Origin: Myxococcales bacterium
Lineage (GTDB): Bacteria > Myxococcota_A > Polyangia > Haliangiales > Haliangiaceae
Assembly: GCA_005779305.1 (NCBI GenBank)
Contig: SXJR01000346.1
Coordinates: 1-61,068 of the forward strand
Reading direction: 5' to 3'
DNA: 61,068 bases
This document shows positions 8,329 to 17,401 of the stretch, piece by piece. The position numbers were made by a program, and so were the translations under genes. How positions within the stretch are numbered: position 1 is the first letter of the stretch; every line of letters starts with the position of its first letter. The notes under the pieces were generated by a model, which was given only the letters and a program-made list of their open reading frames with translations, did no database searches and was not told the origin of the DNA.

Positions 8329-9505
8329 GGTCGACGATCAGCTGCTCGTGTTTGAGGTTGGACTCGCGCCAGGCGGCGATCGCCACCCGCGCGCCGGGCA
8401 AGACGGCGCATGACGCCGACACGGTGGTGACCCGTCGCTCCCAGTGCGTGCGCGGCGCGTCGGGCGCGTTGGTCAGGACGATGCCCCCGCCGAGATGGGC
8501 GCGGAAGTAGGTCACGATCGCGTCGAGGCGGCCGGGGCGAGTCACGACCAGCTCGCCGTGCACCGGCGCGGCGCAGGCGTCCTCTTCGACCACGGTCAGA
8601 TCGAGATCGTGCAGGAGTAGCGGCTCGGTCAGCACCTCGAACGGGACGTCGCCCAGATCGGTCACGAACGCGCGCGGCGGCAGCGCCGCGATCACCTCCG
8701 CCAGCGGCGCCAGCGCGGTGCCTACGCCCTCGACGCGAGCCAGGGCCGCGAGCGCCGCCTCGCGATCGTGGCCCTGACCGCGGGTGTCGACGCCCACACA
8801 TACGACCTCCAGCCGGTGCGGCACCAGCACGCCGCCCGGCGCGAGCAGCCGCCGGCGCGCGTCGGAGATCGTGGGCAGCACGCCCTCGGCCAGCGGGTCG
8901 TTGCCGAAGATCTCGTGCACGATCACGTCGACCGGCTGCTCCAGCTCGACGTCGCGGCTGGAGCGGCGCATCAGCACCACGTCGATCTCGGCGGCGGCGA
9001 AGACCTGGGCGGCGATGTCGGCGACCGCGGTCTCCTCGATGGCGATCACCTCGCGAGCGCCGGCCCGCGCCGCCAGCACGGAGAGCACGCCCGAGCCGGT
9101 GCCGAGATCGAGCACGCGCTGGCCCGGCGCCGCCACCTCGAGAGCGCGGCGGTAGGCGCTGACCCGGATGTCGTCCGACAGCATCTCGGCGTGGCGGAGC
9201 ACGTCGGCGAAGATGCCGATCACCGGCGGCGCGGCGGCCGAGCCGACCGGCACCAGGAACCCGCACTCGCGCAGGTGCTCCATGCCGCGGTCGAAGTCGG
9301 CCCGGTCGACGCCGAAGCGCTCCTCGACGCGGCCGAGCGCGGTCTCTTGGTCGACCCCGCCAGCGAACGCAAGCAGGGCCAGCAACAGATCGGGGGTCAG
9401 GGCCAGTGGCTCGTGCGAGATCGACGTCTGCCCGATCAGCGCGCCGGTCGGCGTGATGCGCAGCTCGAGCGCGTGCGACGGCGTGAAGCGAGCGGTTCGA
9501 TCCAT
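8318..9505 (-). CDS. PRMT-like SAM-dependent methyltransferase with N-terminal winged-helix/PqqD-like domain
   Basis: A 395-residue protein. Residues ~95-395 carry hallmarks of protein arginine methyltransferases: EMLSDDIRVSAY (helix X/Y motif, 107-118), the SAM loop DLGTGSG (133-139), a double-Glu loop HEIFGNDPLAE with Glu198 and Glu207 nine residues apart as in PRMT1, and a THW loop (PRTHWER) near the C-terminus. Residues ~1-90 read as a small helical/winged domain (LALTPDLLLALLAFAGG...LRECGFLVPV), like the peptide-recognition domains of RiPP maturases. It probably methylates a protein or peptide, substrate unknown. A divergent S1 protease gene starts 184 bp away. Confidence 0.7.
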   Translation of the reverse strand: MDRTARFTPSHALELRITPTGALIGQTSISHEPLALTPDLLLALLAFAGGVDQETALGRVEERFGVDRADFDRGMEHLRECGFLVPVGSAAAPPVIGIFADVLRHAEMLSDDIRVSAYRRALEVAAPGQRVLDLGTGSGVLSVLAARAGAREVIAIEETAVADIAAQVFAAAEIDVVLMRRSSRDVELEQPVDVIVHEIFGNDPLAEGVLPTISDARRRLLAPGGVLVPHRLEVVCVGVDTRGQGHDREAALAALARVEGVGTALAPLAEVIAALPPRAFVTDLGDVPFEVLTEPLLLHDLDLTVVEEDACAAPVHGELVVTRPGRLDAIVTYFRAHLGGGIVLTNAPDAPRTHWERRVTTVSASCAVLPGARVAIAAWRESNLKHEQLIVDLAG

Positions 9506-9689
9506 CCCGGCAGCATATTCCGGACCGGGGCGATCGCGAGGTCGTGCGCACGCTCACTCTCGACGATCAGCGAACGTGCGCTGACGAACGAGTTGCCATT
9601 CGCTGCCGTGTTCGTTCGGGTTCAGATGATCTCGCGCCGTCATCGCGCGTGATACCGGAGAGCTGGGCCGTTCCCCCCCCGGAGCAAAC

Positions 9690-11147
9690 ATGCCAGCCAG
9701 AATCCTCCCCTCGCTCACCCCCCGCCTCTCCACCCTCCTGTTCGCCACCGCGGTCGCCACCGGCGCCGCCGCGTGCGGCGACAGCCCCGACACCGGAACC
9801 TCCGCCGACGAGATCATCGGCGGCGTCCCGGCCCGCAGCGCCAGGCTCAACGCGGTCGGCGCGCTAGGCTACGACGACTTCGGCAGCGGCAGCTTCCGGC
9901 CGGTGTGCACCGGCACCCTGATCGCGCCGACCATGGTGCTCACCGCCGAGCACTGCGTCGACTTCGTCACCGACGCCCCCAGCCAGCTCAAGTTCCTGAT
10001 CGGCTTCGACGCCTACAACCCGGTACGCACGGTGCCGGTGCACGGCGTGGCCATGGAGCAGTCGGACTGGGGCGGCGTGATCGGCCTCGGCATCGACATG
10101 GCGATCATGCACCTCGCCGAGCCGGTCACGAACGTCAGGCCGTTCCCGGTGGCCATCCCCACCGACAGCCAGCTCGACCTGCGCTTCGCCGGCATCGGCT
10201 ACGGCCTGCAGGACTCGACTGGCCGCCACGGCACCCGCATGACCGGCTCGATGACCTTCCAGGCCTCGGGCGGCCGGGTCTTCGAGGCCATCTACGGGAC
10301 GTTCGAGGACTTCGTCGCCGACGCCGCGCGCTTCGGCGTCGACGGCACCACCCCTGAAGGGCTCGCCCTCCTCCAGCAGGCGTGGGACGAGACGCTCCTG
10401 CTCGACAACCGCGTCGAGGGCTGGTTCGGCGGCGGGCGCCACGACGCCCAGGCCTGCTTCGGTGACTCGGGAGGCCCGATCACCAAGGCGGTCAACGGCC
10501 AGCCGACCGTCTACGGCGTGGCCTCGTGGGTGGCCTACGCCGACGAGAACCGCCTGTGTGACCTGGGCGCGGCCTACTCGACCATGACGCCGGTGGGGCT
10601 CGACTTCATCGCCTACGAGACCGCGTGTCCGCTGATCCCGAGGGCCGGCCAGTGTCTCGATCTGACCACCCACCAGCGTTGCGCCACCCCCGAGGAAGGC
10701 GGCTATCGCGAGCTGCTCAACGACTGCAGCGCGCTCGGCATGGTCTGCGGCGTCGACGAGGCCGGCGAGTTGGGTTGCATCGAGGACCCGTGCGAGAGCA
10801 TCGCGCCCGAGGGCCAGTGCGACGGTGACGTCGCGGTGCGCTGCACCAGGCCCGAGGAAGGCCCGCGCCGCGTGGTCTCGACCGACTGTGCCGACCTGGG
10901 CGGTTCCTGCGCCGTGACCGGCGACGGCGTGGAGTGCGTCGGCATCGAGTGCGCCCACGAGGTCTGCACCGAGGGTGTGGCGCTGTCCGACGAGTGCAAC
11001 GACTGCGTCACTGCCGTCTGCGACGTCGATCCCTACTGCTGCACCGTCGCCTGGGACGAGATCTGCGTGGGCGAGGCCGGCGCCGTGTGCGAGGTGACCT
11101 GCCCCGGCGCGCCCGTGATCGCCCCCGGTTCACGCAGCCGCGAATGA
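9690..11147 (+). CDS. Trypsin-like (S1) serine protease lipoprotein with cysteine-rich tail
   Basis: A 485-residue secreted endopeptidase. The signal peptide ends in ATGAAAC with Cys29 as probable lipid anchor. Activation-type IIGG is at 42-45. The triad is His88 (TAEHC), Asp136 (IDMAIMHL) and Ser260 (CFGDSGGP). After ~300 there are two Cys-rich repeats of GQCxD...RC type and a CTVAWDEICVGEAGAVC segment, a tail style common in myxobacterial exoproteins. It should act in the envelope or outside the cell. The stop is one base from the convergent lipoprotein stop (TGAGTCA). Confidence 0.88.
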   Translation: MPARILPSLTPRLSTLLFATAVATGAAACGDSPDTGTSADEIIGGVPARSARLNAVGALGYDDFGSGSFRPVCTGTLIAPTMVLTAEHCVDFVTDAPSQLKFLIGFDAYNPVRTVPVHGVAMEQSDWGGVIGLGIDMAIMHLAEPVTNVRPFPVAIPTDSQLDLRFAGIGYGLQDSTGRHGTRMTGSMTFQASGGRVFEAIYGTFEDFVADAARFGVDGTTPEGLALLQQAWDETLLLDNRVEGWFGGGRHDAQACFGDSGGPITKAVNGQPTVYGVASWVAYADENRLCDLGAAYSTMTPVGLDFIAYETACPLIPRAGQCLDLTTHQRCATPEEGGYRELLNDCSALGMVCGVDEAGELGCIEDPCESIAPEGQCDGDVAVRCTRPEEGPRRVVSTDCADLGGSCAVTGDGVECVGIECAHEVCTEGVALSDECNDCVTAVCDVDPYCCTVAWDEICVGEAGAVCEVTCPGAPVIAPGSRSRE

Positions 11148-11148
11148 G

Positions 11149-12003
11149 TCAGAAGGCACAGTAGTACGCGCCCAGCCCGAGCGATTCGATCGTCCGGGCT
11201 GCGCGCTTGTGCCCGACCAGCAGCGTCTCGAACGCGACACCCTCGTAGCCGGAGCGGTCGAAGACGACCAGGTACGGCCCGCCGCTGCCCAGCTCGAACA
11301 CCGCCTCGAGCGTGGGGATGCCGGGCGTGTGGTCGTCTTCGGACAGATCCAGATCGATGGGGTCGGCGCCGTTCATGAGGTACGCCTCGTTCTCTTCCTG
11401 GTGGGCCAGGTGGTCACCGACGTGAACCAGGAGCACGGCGTGGGTCTTGTCCTTGCGAAGCTGCCGGATGTCGAGTGGGCCCGCGACGATCCGACTCAAC
11501 TCCCGCGCGTGGCCGGGGCCGGTGAGCGGTATCCGCGCCGGCTTCCAGCCTGCAGGCAGCGGCGACGGCAGCACCCAGATCAGCCCGGGCGTCACGGCCG
11601 CGCCGGTCAGAGGGATGACCTCGAGCGGCGTATCGTCGCAGCCGTACTTGATCGTGATCGGCGCTCCTGCGGTGAGCGTCACCGGCGCATCGCCGCCGGC
11701 CGGGATCGCGGTGTACGCCGTGCCCGGCACCAGCGCCGCGGGCGTAGGCACGACGGCGACCGTGCCCGGCGCGTCGGGCGTGATCGCCACCCAGAACGGC
11801 GCCTCGGCCGGCCGGGTCGCGAACGCCGGCAGCGCCAGCACCCCCAGCGGCGTGGAGGCGTCGACGGCCAGCTCGGTCGCCTCCTCGCGCCCGGGTCCGC
11901 CATTGCCCACCGTCTTCCCGCGCGGCGACGATCCGCAGCCTGCGCACGAGGCCACGAGTCCTGCGATCGCGGTCACGAACCAGCTCGGAGAGGCTGTCTG
12001 CAT
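11149..12003 (-). CDS. Lipoprotein of unknown function
   Basis: A 284-residue exported protein starting MQTASPSWFVTAIAGLVASC; Cys20 is the likely lipidated residue. The mature part is rich in beta-strands (LIWVLPSPLPAGW, PYLVVFDRSGYEG) with few cysteines, suggesting one or two beta-sandwich domains. I do not recognise a family. The frame is open far upstream, but the signal peptide and the divergent M28 gene, whose start is 30 bp away, fix this start. The pair probably shares a promoter region. Confidence 0.65.
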   Translation of the reverse strand: MQTASPSWFVTAIAGLVASCAGCGSSPRGKTVGNGGPGREEATELAVDASTPLGVLALPAFATRPAEAPFWVAITPDAPGTVAVVPTPAALVPGTAYTAIPAGGDAPVTLTAGAPITIKYGCDDTPLEVIPLTGAAVTPGLIWVLPSPLPAGWKPARIPLTGPGHARELSRIVAGPLDIRQLRKDKTHAVLLVHVGDHLAHQEENEAYLMNGADPIDLDLSEDDHTPGIPTLEAVFELGSGGPYLVVFDRSGYEGVAFETLLVGHKRAARTIESLGLGAYYCAF

Positions 12004-12033
12004 CCTCGGGATCGTAGTGTATGGTCCGACCCG

Positions 12034-12999
12034 ATGTCGCCGTCTGTTGCTGCCGTCGTTGCCCTGACCGCCATCCTCGCGGCCTGCGGCGGTGACGACG
12101 GCGGCGCCAGCGACGACGCCGCGATCGATCAGGACGCCGGCGGCGACGGCGCGATCGACGCGCCGACCGACGCCGCCGACACCGTCACCTGCGCCAGCCC
12201 CGACGCGTGCGAGTGGCTCGAGAGCTACCTGGGCGAGGTGCTGGGCAAGCTGACCGGCGAACAGCCGGTCTCGCCCGGCGTCACCATCACCCGGCGCGCG
12301 ACCACGAGCCAGCGTGACGTGGCGCGGCAGTACCTGGTCGACGAGCTGACCCGGCTGGGCCTGGCGCCCGCGCTGCACGACTACGGCAGCGGCAAGAACG
12401 TCGTCGTGCACCTGCCGTCGACGACCGGCTCGACCATGCCCCGCATCGTGGTCGGCGCCCACTTCGACGGCGTCGCCACCGGCCCGGCCGCCGCCGACAA
12501 CGGCACCGGCACTGCCATCGTCGTCGCCGCCGCCCGCTATCTCGGCTCGCGGACCACGCGCGACCGCCCCATCGACCTGGTGCTCTTCGATCAGGAGGAG
12601 GCCGGCCTCCTCGGCAGCACCGCCTACGCCCTCAAGCTGCGCAGCGACAACACGGCGGTCGACAGCGTCCACGCCTTCGACATGATCAGCTTCGACGGCG
12701 ACGGCGATGGCGCGCTCGAGCTGTGGAAGCCCGACGCCGGGCTCGAGGCGCAATACCGCGCCCACGCCGGCCCCCGCGGCATCCCGATCGGCGTCAACCC
12801 GACCTTCGCCAGCAGCGATCACGAGTCGTTCGTGCAACGCGGCTTCGCCACCGTTGGCGTGTGCGAGGAGTTCTCGGGCGGCGACTCCAACCCGCACTAC
12901 CACCGCGCCACGGACACCTTCGCCAACGTCCATCTCGCCTACACCACGCGCATGACCCGCCTGCTGCTCGCGATCATCGAAGATCGTTCGATCGATTAG
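12034..12999 (+). CDS. M28-family zinc aminopeptidase lipoprotein
   Basis: A 321-residue exopeptidase exported as a lipoprotein (LTAILAAC, Cys18) with an Asp-rich linker to ~50. M28 metal ligands and catalytic residues are in order: His143 (GAHFDG), bridging Asp155 (AADNGTG), general base Glu188 and ligand Glu189 (DQEEAG), Asp216 (HAFDMIS) and a C-terminal His at 288 or 290 (NPHYH). It should remove N-terminal amino acids from peptides outside the cytoplasm. The ATG lies 30 bp from the divergent lipoprotein start. The stop falls in the palindrome TAGCCGCGGCTA shared with the convergent HEAT gene. Confidence 0.85.
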   Translation: MSPSVAAVVALTAILAACGGDDGGASDDAAIDQDAGGDGAIDAPTDAADTVTCASPDACEWLESYLGEVLGKLTGEQPVSPGVTITRRATTSQRDVARQYLVDELTRLGLAPALHDYGSGKNVVVHLPSTTGSTMPRIVVGAHFDGVATGPAAADNGTGTAIVVAAARYLGSRTTRDRPIDLVLFDQEEAGLLGSTAYALKLRSDNTAVDSVHAFDMISFDGDGDGALELWKPDAGLEAQYRAHAGPRGIPIGVNPTFASSDHESFVQRGFATVGVCEEFSGGDSNPHYHRATDTFANVHLAYTTRMTRLLLAIIEDRSID

Positions 13000-13005
13000 C
13001 CGCGG

Positions 13006-13968
13006 CTAGGCCAGGGCGTCGGCGGCGGCAGCGCGGACCGCGCCGTCCCGGTGCGCCGCGGACGCGGTGCGGATGCGCTCGGCCAGGCGCGGATCGGCCT
13101 TGAAGGTCGCCAGCGCGCGGATGGAAGCGATGGCCTCGGTCGGCGGGCCCGATCCGGCGAGCGCGAGCAGGTGTGCGGTCGCGGTCTCGTCGCGCAGGAG
13201 CGCGAGCGCCAGGTAGCCGACCCGCGCGCGCACGTCGGCGCGGACGCGATCGCACCAGGCGATCAGCAGCGGGGTCGCCGCCTCCACGCGGCTCTCGCCC
13301 AGGGCCAGCGCGGCCGCCTCGGCCCGATCGCCGTCGTCGTCCTCGAGGAAGCCGGCGACGAATCCCAGCGCCGTCTTCGGTGCCAGCGCCAGGATGGAGC
13401 CCAGGCACGCGCCGATCACCGCGGGCTCGCTGTCGCCGACGCGCACCTTGAACCGGAGCAATGCCGCGGCGTCGGGCCGGCCGCTGTCCCCCAGCGACTG
13501 CGCCGCGGCGGTGCGCGCTACCCGCTGGGGATCGGCGAGTAGATCGGCCAGGACGTCGAGCGCGTCGGCGCGGCCCGCGTGCGCGTATGCCAGGCCGCAC
13601 ACGCCGCGCAGCTCGGCGGCGGTGTCCTCGCGTCCGCCCCAGACCGGCTCTTCCTGGATCACGGTCACGCCGCGCACGAACACGTCGTCCTCCCAGCGAT
13701 CGAGCTGATGAAGCGTGCGGGCGACCGCGATCTTGCCGCGACAGCCGGGATCGCGCTCGACCCCGCGCTCGATCAGGCGCCCGAACGCCGGCGCCAGCTC
13801 GCCATACAGCGCGTCGACCTCGCGCGCAGTGATCACCTTGGCCGCGGCGGCGACGAGGATCCCGGTCTTGCTGCGGACGGCGTCGCGCACGACGGTCAGC
13901 TCGACGGGATCTCCCCGCTCCATCCCAGCGAGCTGCGCAAGCTTGTGTTCGAGCGTACGTGCGGTCAC
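13006..13968 (-). CDS. HEAT-repeat protein
   Basis: A 320-residue soluble protein of repeated helix pairs, for example RVARTAAAQSLGDSGRPDAAALL, DRAEAAALALGESRVEAATP and DVRARVGYLALALLRDETATA, typical of HEAT/PBS-lyase-like adaptor proteins. There is no signal peptide or catalytic motif. Residues 1-60 differ (MTARTLEHKLAQLAGMERGD) and may be an N-terminal cap. It is probably a cytoplasmic protein-binding scaffold; no partner can be named from context because it is convergent with the M28 gene and divergent from the M23 gene. Confidence 0.7.
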   Translation of the reverse strand: MTARTLEHKLAQLAGMERGDPVELTVVRDAVRSKTGILVAAAAKVITAREVDALYGELAPAFGRLIERGVERDPGCRGKIAVARTLHQLDRWEDDVFVRGVTVIQEEPVWGGREDTAAELRGVCGLAYAHAGRADALDVLADLLADPQRVARTAAAQSLGDSGRPDAAALLRFKVRVGDSEPAVIGACLGSILALAPKTALGFVAGFLEDDDGDRAEAAALALGESRVEAATPLLIAWCDRVRADVRARVGYLALALLRDETATAHLLALAGSGPPTEAIASIRALATFKADPRLAERIRTASAAHRDGAVRAAAADALA

Positions 13969-14065
13969 GGGAGCGTTACTCAGGCGACGAAGTAGGACAC
14001 GTCGGCACAGCTGGAAACTTGACCACGCAGCGAGACGTGGCCGACGACGTTGATACCATCGTGAG

Positions 14066-15061
14066 GTGAGCCGCGTCGGGACCTGTGCAGGATGTGGCGA
14101 GGCGATCGCCCTGCACCTCGCACGTGCGTTGATCGGCGCCGACGGTCATGTCGACCTTTGGTGCGCGGCCTGCCTCGCCCCGAAGCCCGCGACGATCGAG
14201 GTCGCCGAGATCGCGCCGCCACGGCCCTCGGTCTTCCGCCGCGCCGCGCGCTACGGGATGCCGGTCGCCGGCGTCGGCGTTGCGTTCGCGGCGATGCTGA
14301 GCAGCGCGGCTGTCACGGTGATCGAGAAGCCGGCGGAGCCGGCCGCACCCGCAGCCGCCGCCGAGGCCGCACCCGCGGCCGTAGCCGTGGCCGCAGCCCC
14401 GGCCTCACCCGCCGCGGCGGGTGAGGATGCCGACTCCGATGCCGCGGCCGAAGCCGAGATCGTGCCGCACGAGCCCCACACGGCGATGGCCGAAGGCATG
14501 GTCGAGATCGATCTGGACGAGCTGATGGAGGAGCGGCCCACGCTGCTCGAGTGGGTTCACCCGGTCACCGGCAGCGAGGAGCTCACGCCGGCGCGCAGCA
14601 CGCGGCGCTTCGGCGCCAAGCGGGTCGGCGTCGCCGATCCCAGCCGGTGCGGCCAGGGCCACTGCGGCGTCGATCTCGCCGGACCGCGCGGCCGGCCCGT
14701 GGCCGCGGTGGCGTTCGGCACCGTGGTGCGCGTCGAGCACAGCCTGAACGGTCGCGACGGCCGCAGCGGTCGCTACGTCCGCATCGAGCACCCCGAGGGC
14801 GTCTTCACCTCGTACATGCACCTCGACGCGATCACCGCCGAGCTCAAGGTCGGCGACGAGATCAACGCCGGGCACATCATCGGCACGCTGGGCAAGACCG
14901 GCATCTACAGCGGCGAGCAGCACCTCCACTTCTCCCTCGAGATCCAGGAGAGCCCCAGCCTCCGCTACATCGATCCGGCGCCGTTCCTGGCCGACGCCGA
15001 GGTACTGCCGGTCCCGGTCGACGAGCTCCGCCTCACGCCCGACCAACGCTCGCAGTGGTGA
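14066..15061 (+). CDS. Zinc-ribbon, membrane-anchored M23 (LytM) endopeptidase
   Basis: A 331-residue protein from GTG. Residues 1-40 hold a four-Cys zinc ribbon (Cys7-Cys10 and Cys33-Cys36), which should face the cytoplasm. A hydrophobic helix lies at ~64-86, then an Ala/Pro-rich periplasmic linker to ~130. The C-terminal domain (180-310) has the complete LytM site: His199 and Asp203 (GHCGVD), the YMHLD strand (His252) and HLHFSLE (His286/His288). Expected activity is cleavage of peptidoglycan cross-links. A cytoplasmic zinc ribbon on an M23 enzyme is unusual. Its stop is 4 bp from the convergent UbiB-like stop. Confidence 0.8.
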   Translation: MSRVGTCAGCGEAIALHLARALIGADGHVDLWCAACLAPKPATIEVAEIAPPRPSVFRRAARYGMPVAGVGVAFAAMLSSAAVTVIEKPAEPAAPAAAAEAAPAAVAVAAAPASPAAAGEDADSDAAAEAEIVPHEPHTAMAEGMVEIDLDELMEERPTLLEWVHPVTGSEELTPARSTRRFGAKRVGVADPSRCGQGHCGVDLAGPRGRPVAAVAFGTVVRVEHSLNGRDGRSGRYVRIEHPEGVFTSYMHLDAITAELKVGDEINAGHIIGTLGKTGIYSGEQHLHFSLEIQESPSLRYIDPAPFLADAEVLPVPVDELRLTPDQRSQW

Positions 15062-15065
15062 GCGG

Positions 15066-16754
15066 CTAGCGCTTCTTGCCGCGCCGGCGGTCGCCCCACA
15101 GGTGACCGAGCGCGGCGAGGCCGGCGACGACCAGCATGATCGCGGCCGTGGTCGGATGGCGATCGACCACCAGGAGCGCGGTCGCCGCGCCGAGCAGGCC
15201 GGTGACCACGATGGCCGTGAACAGGCGCCGCCCGAGGCGCTCGGTGGCCAGCGCCAGCTCGGGGTCGCGCGACGCCACCTCGAGCTTGCCCGAGCGCAGA
15301 TCGTCGAGGATGTCGTGGATCTGCCCGGGGAGATCCACCGCGCCGGTGGTCAGCGCCCGCACCCCGCGCATCAGATCGCGGCCGATCCGCCGCGGCCCGA
15401 AGCGGTCCATCATCAGCCTGGTGAAGTACGGCCGCAGCTCGGACCACACGTCGAGCTTGGGATCGAGCTGTTTGCCGACGCCCTCGACGGTCATGAGCGC
15501 CTTGCCAACCATCAGCATCTCGACCGGCATCTCGATGTCGTACTTGACCGCGCCCTGGATGAGGTCGCGGATGAGGCCCGACATCTCGACCTCGGCCAGC
15601 GGCCGCCCCAGGTACTTCTCCGAGAGCTCTGCGACCTCGGCGCGGAACCGGGGCAGGTCGACGCGGCCCTTGGGCCGGCCCATGGCGAGGAGCGAGTCGG
15701 CCAGCCCGGCGGCGTCGCCGGTGACGGCGGCCAGCATGAGCTGGATCGCCTTGTCGCGCATCTCTTCGGACAGCCGGCCGACCAGGCCCAGGTCGATGAG
15801 GCCGAGCACCGGCTCCTGCGCCGTGCCCATCATGATGATGTTGCCGGGATGGGGATCGGCGTGGAAGAAGCCGTCCTCGAACACCATCTTGGCGATCACG
15901 TTGAGCGCGCGGCGAGCGATGCGCGGCCCGGTCTCGGCGTCGCCCGCGGCGACGAAGTCGTCGAGGTGGGAGCCGATGAAGCGCTCCATCACCAGGGCCC
16001 GCTTGCCCGACACCTGCCGGTACGGCTTCGGGAACCGGACCTCGGCGTGGCCCTCGAAGTTGCGGGCGAAGCGCAGCGCGTTGTCGGCCTCGAGCCCGGT
16101 GTCGAGCTCGGCGGTGATGGCGCGATCGAACTCCGACACCATGGCGATCGGCGTGAACGTGCGGGTCTCGGGCACGTACTCCTCGAGCAACCGGGCCAGC
16201 AGGTAGAGCAGATCCAGATCGCGCTCGACGGTGGCGCGGGCCCGCGGCCGCTGCAGCTTGACCACCACGTCGATCTCGGCGGCCCCGGCGCCCTCGGCGG
16301 CCTCGTCCCGGGGCGGCCGCAGCCTCGCCACGTGGACCTGACCGATCGACGCCGACGCCAGCGGCTGCTTGTCGAAGCTGACGAACACGCTGTCGAGGCC
16401 GGTGCCGTAGGCCTCGGTCAGCACCTCGTCGACCTCGTCGGCGGTCATGGGTGGCACGTCGTCCTGCAGCTTCTTGAGCTCGGTGATGACCTCGGCGGGC
16501 AGCAGATCCGGCCGCGTCGACATCACCTGACCGAGCTTGACGAACGACGGCCCCAGATCCTGGAGCGCTTCGCGCAGCCGCACCGAGAACGTCCGAGGCT
16601 CGCCGCTGGGCGGCGGCGCCGGGGCCAGGGGCCCGAGCGGCAACCGCGACACGACCTGCCCGAAACCGTGGCGGACCAGCACCAGCGCGATCTGGGCCAG
16701 CCGCTCGGTGTTCTTGACCGTCCGGACAACGGACACCATGACGGCGCAGATCAT
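15066..16754 (-). CDS. ABC1/UbiB-family atypical protein kinase
   Basis: A 562-residue membrane-associated kinase-like ATPase; relatives support ubiquinone biosynthesis or lipid homeostasis. Family signatures: KxGQ region FVKLGQVMSTRPDLLP (Lys73-Gln76), Ala-rich loop ASASIGQVHVARL, VVVKLQ lysine (~166), FFHADPHPGNI catalytic loop, and DLGLVG in the metal-binding position. Two hydrophobic segments close the protein (LFTAIVVTGLLGAATALLVV and IMLVVAGLAALG), as in UbiB. ATG at 16754 is taken; ATG at 16739 (MVSVVRTVKN) is equally possible. The AhpD-like gene is divergent, 45 bp away. Confidence 0.85.
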   Translation of the reverse strand: MICAVMVSVVRTVKNTERLAQIALVLVRHGFGQVVSRLPLGPLAPAPPPSGEPRTFSVRLREALQDLGPSFVKLGQVMSTRPDLLPAEVITELKKLQDDVPPMTADEVDEVLTEAYGTGLDSVFVSFDKQPLASASIGQVHVARLRPPRDEAAEGAGAAEIDVVVKLQRPRARATVERDLDLLYLLARLLEEYVPETRTFTPIAMVSEFDRAITAELDTGLEADNALRFARNFEGHAEVRFPKPYRQVSGKRALVMERFIGSHLDDFVAAGDAETGPRIARRALNVIAKMVFEDGFFHADPHPGNIIMMGTAQEPVLGLIDLGLVGRLSEEMRDKAIQLMLAAVTGDAAGLADSLLAMGRPKGRVDLPRFRAEVAELSEKYLGRPLAEVEMSGLIRDLIQGAVKYDIEMPVEMLMVGKALMTVEGVGKQLDPKLDVWSELRPYFTRLMMDRFGPRRIGRDLMRGVRALTTGAVDLPGQIHDILDDLRSGKLEVASRDPELALATERLGRRLFTAIVVTGLLGAATALLVVDRHPTTAAIMLVVAGLAALGHLWGDRRRGKKR

Positions 16755-16799
16755 GTCACGATCGGCCGGCCCACGTCGTCTGAGGGACAGGAGGATCGA

Positions 16800-17345
16800 A
16801 TGTTGAAGTGGCTGATCCGGAAGCGCCTGGCGGCGTTCGAGCGCAACTTCCAGTACGACATGAGCTACGCGCGCGACGTGCTCGACGCCGACACCCGCGC
16901 CTTCCTCACCTTCGCGAAGGTGATGGGCATGTCCCAGTACCGCCGCGGCGTGGCTCGCGATCCGTATCACGCCGCCAAGCTGATCGGCGTGCTCAGCGAG
17001 GACTGCGGACCCTGCACGCAGCTGATCGTGACCATGGGCCTGCGCGAAGGCGTCGCACCGGCGACCATCGCCGCCGTGCTCGGCAACGACGAGCAAGCCA
17101 TGACCGACGAGGTCAAGCTGGCGGTCAGCTTCGCGCGCGCGTCGCTCGCCCACGACCCCGAGGCCGACACCTACCGCGAGCAGGTCGTCGCCCGCTGGGG
17201 TGCGCGGGGCCTGGTCTCGCTGGCCTTCGCCCTGGTGTCGGCGCGCATCTTCCCGACCCTCAAGTACGCGCTCGGCCACGGCAAGACCTGCCAGCGCGTC
17301 GTCGTCGACGGCAAACCGGTCGCGGTGCATCGCGCTGCGGCCTGA
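16800..17345 (+). CDS. AhpD-fold / carboxymuconolactone-decarboxylase-like protein
   Basis: A 181-residue, mostly helical soluble protein. The CxxC site is EDCGPCTQL (Cys69, Cys72), the redox pair of AhpD-type peroxidase adaptors, and the following helix (LIVTMGLREGVAPATIAAVL) fits the fold. It may act as a thiol reductase or peroxidase adaptor. An AGGAGG ribosome site sits five bases before the ATG. It is divergent from the UbiB-like gene and 56 bp before the desaturase; these may form a lipid or quinone redox group, which is inference. Confidence 0.7.
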   Translation: MLKWLIRKRLAAFERNFQYDMSYARDVLDADTRAFLTFAKVMGMSQYRRGVARDPYHAAKLIGVLSEDCGPCTQLIVTMGLREGVAPATIAAVLGNDEQAMTDEVKLAVSFARASLAHDPEADTYREQVVARWGARGLVSLAFALVSARIFPTLKYALGHGKTCQRVVVDGKPVAVHRAAA

Positions 17346-17401
17346 CACCATCGTGACCGGGACATGACGGTCGCCGTCGCCGCCTCTGTCAGCCTGGCTC
17401 C

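Noticed and set aside
9585-9618. Inverted repeat CGAACGA (9585-9591) and TCGTTCG (9612-9618) before the S1 protease gene
   Set aside because: Seven-base arms with a 20-bp spacer, no promoter elements in register; too weak to call an operator.
11209-12033. Possible N-terminal extension of the M28 peptidase upstream of 12034
   Set aside because: The upstream text is antisense of the lipoprotein gene; the lipobox signal peptide at MSPSVAAVVALTAILAAC fixes the start.
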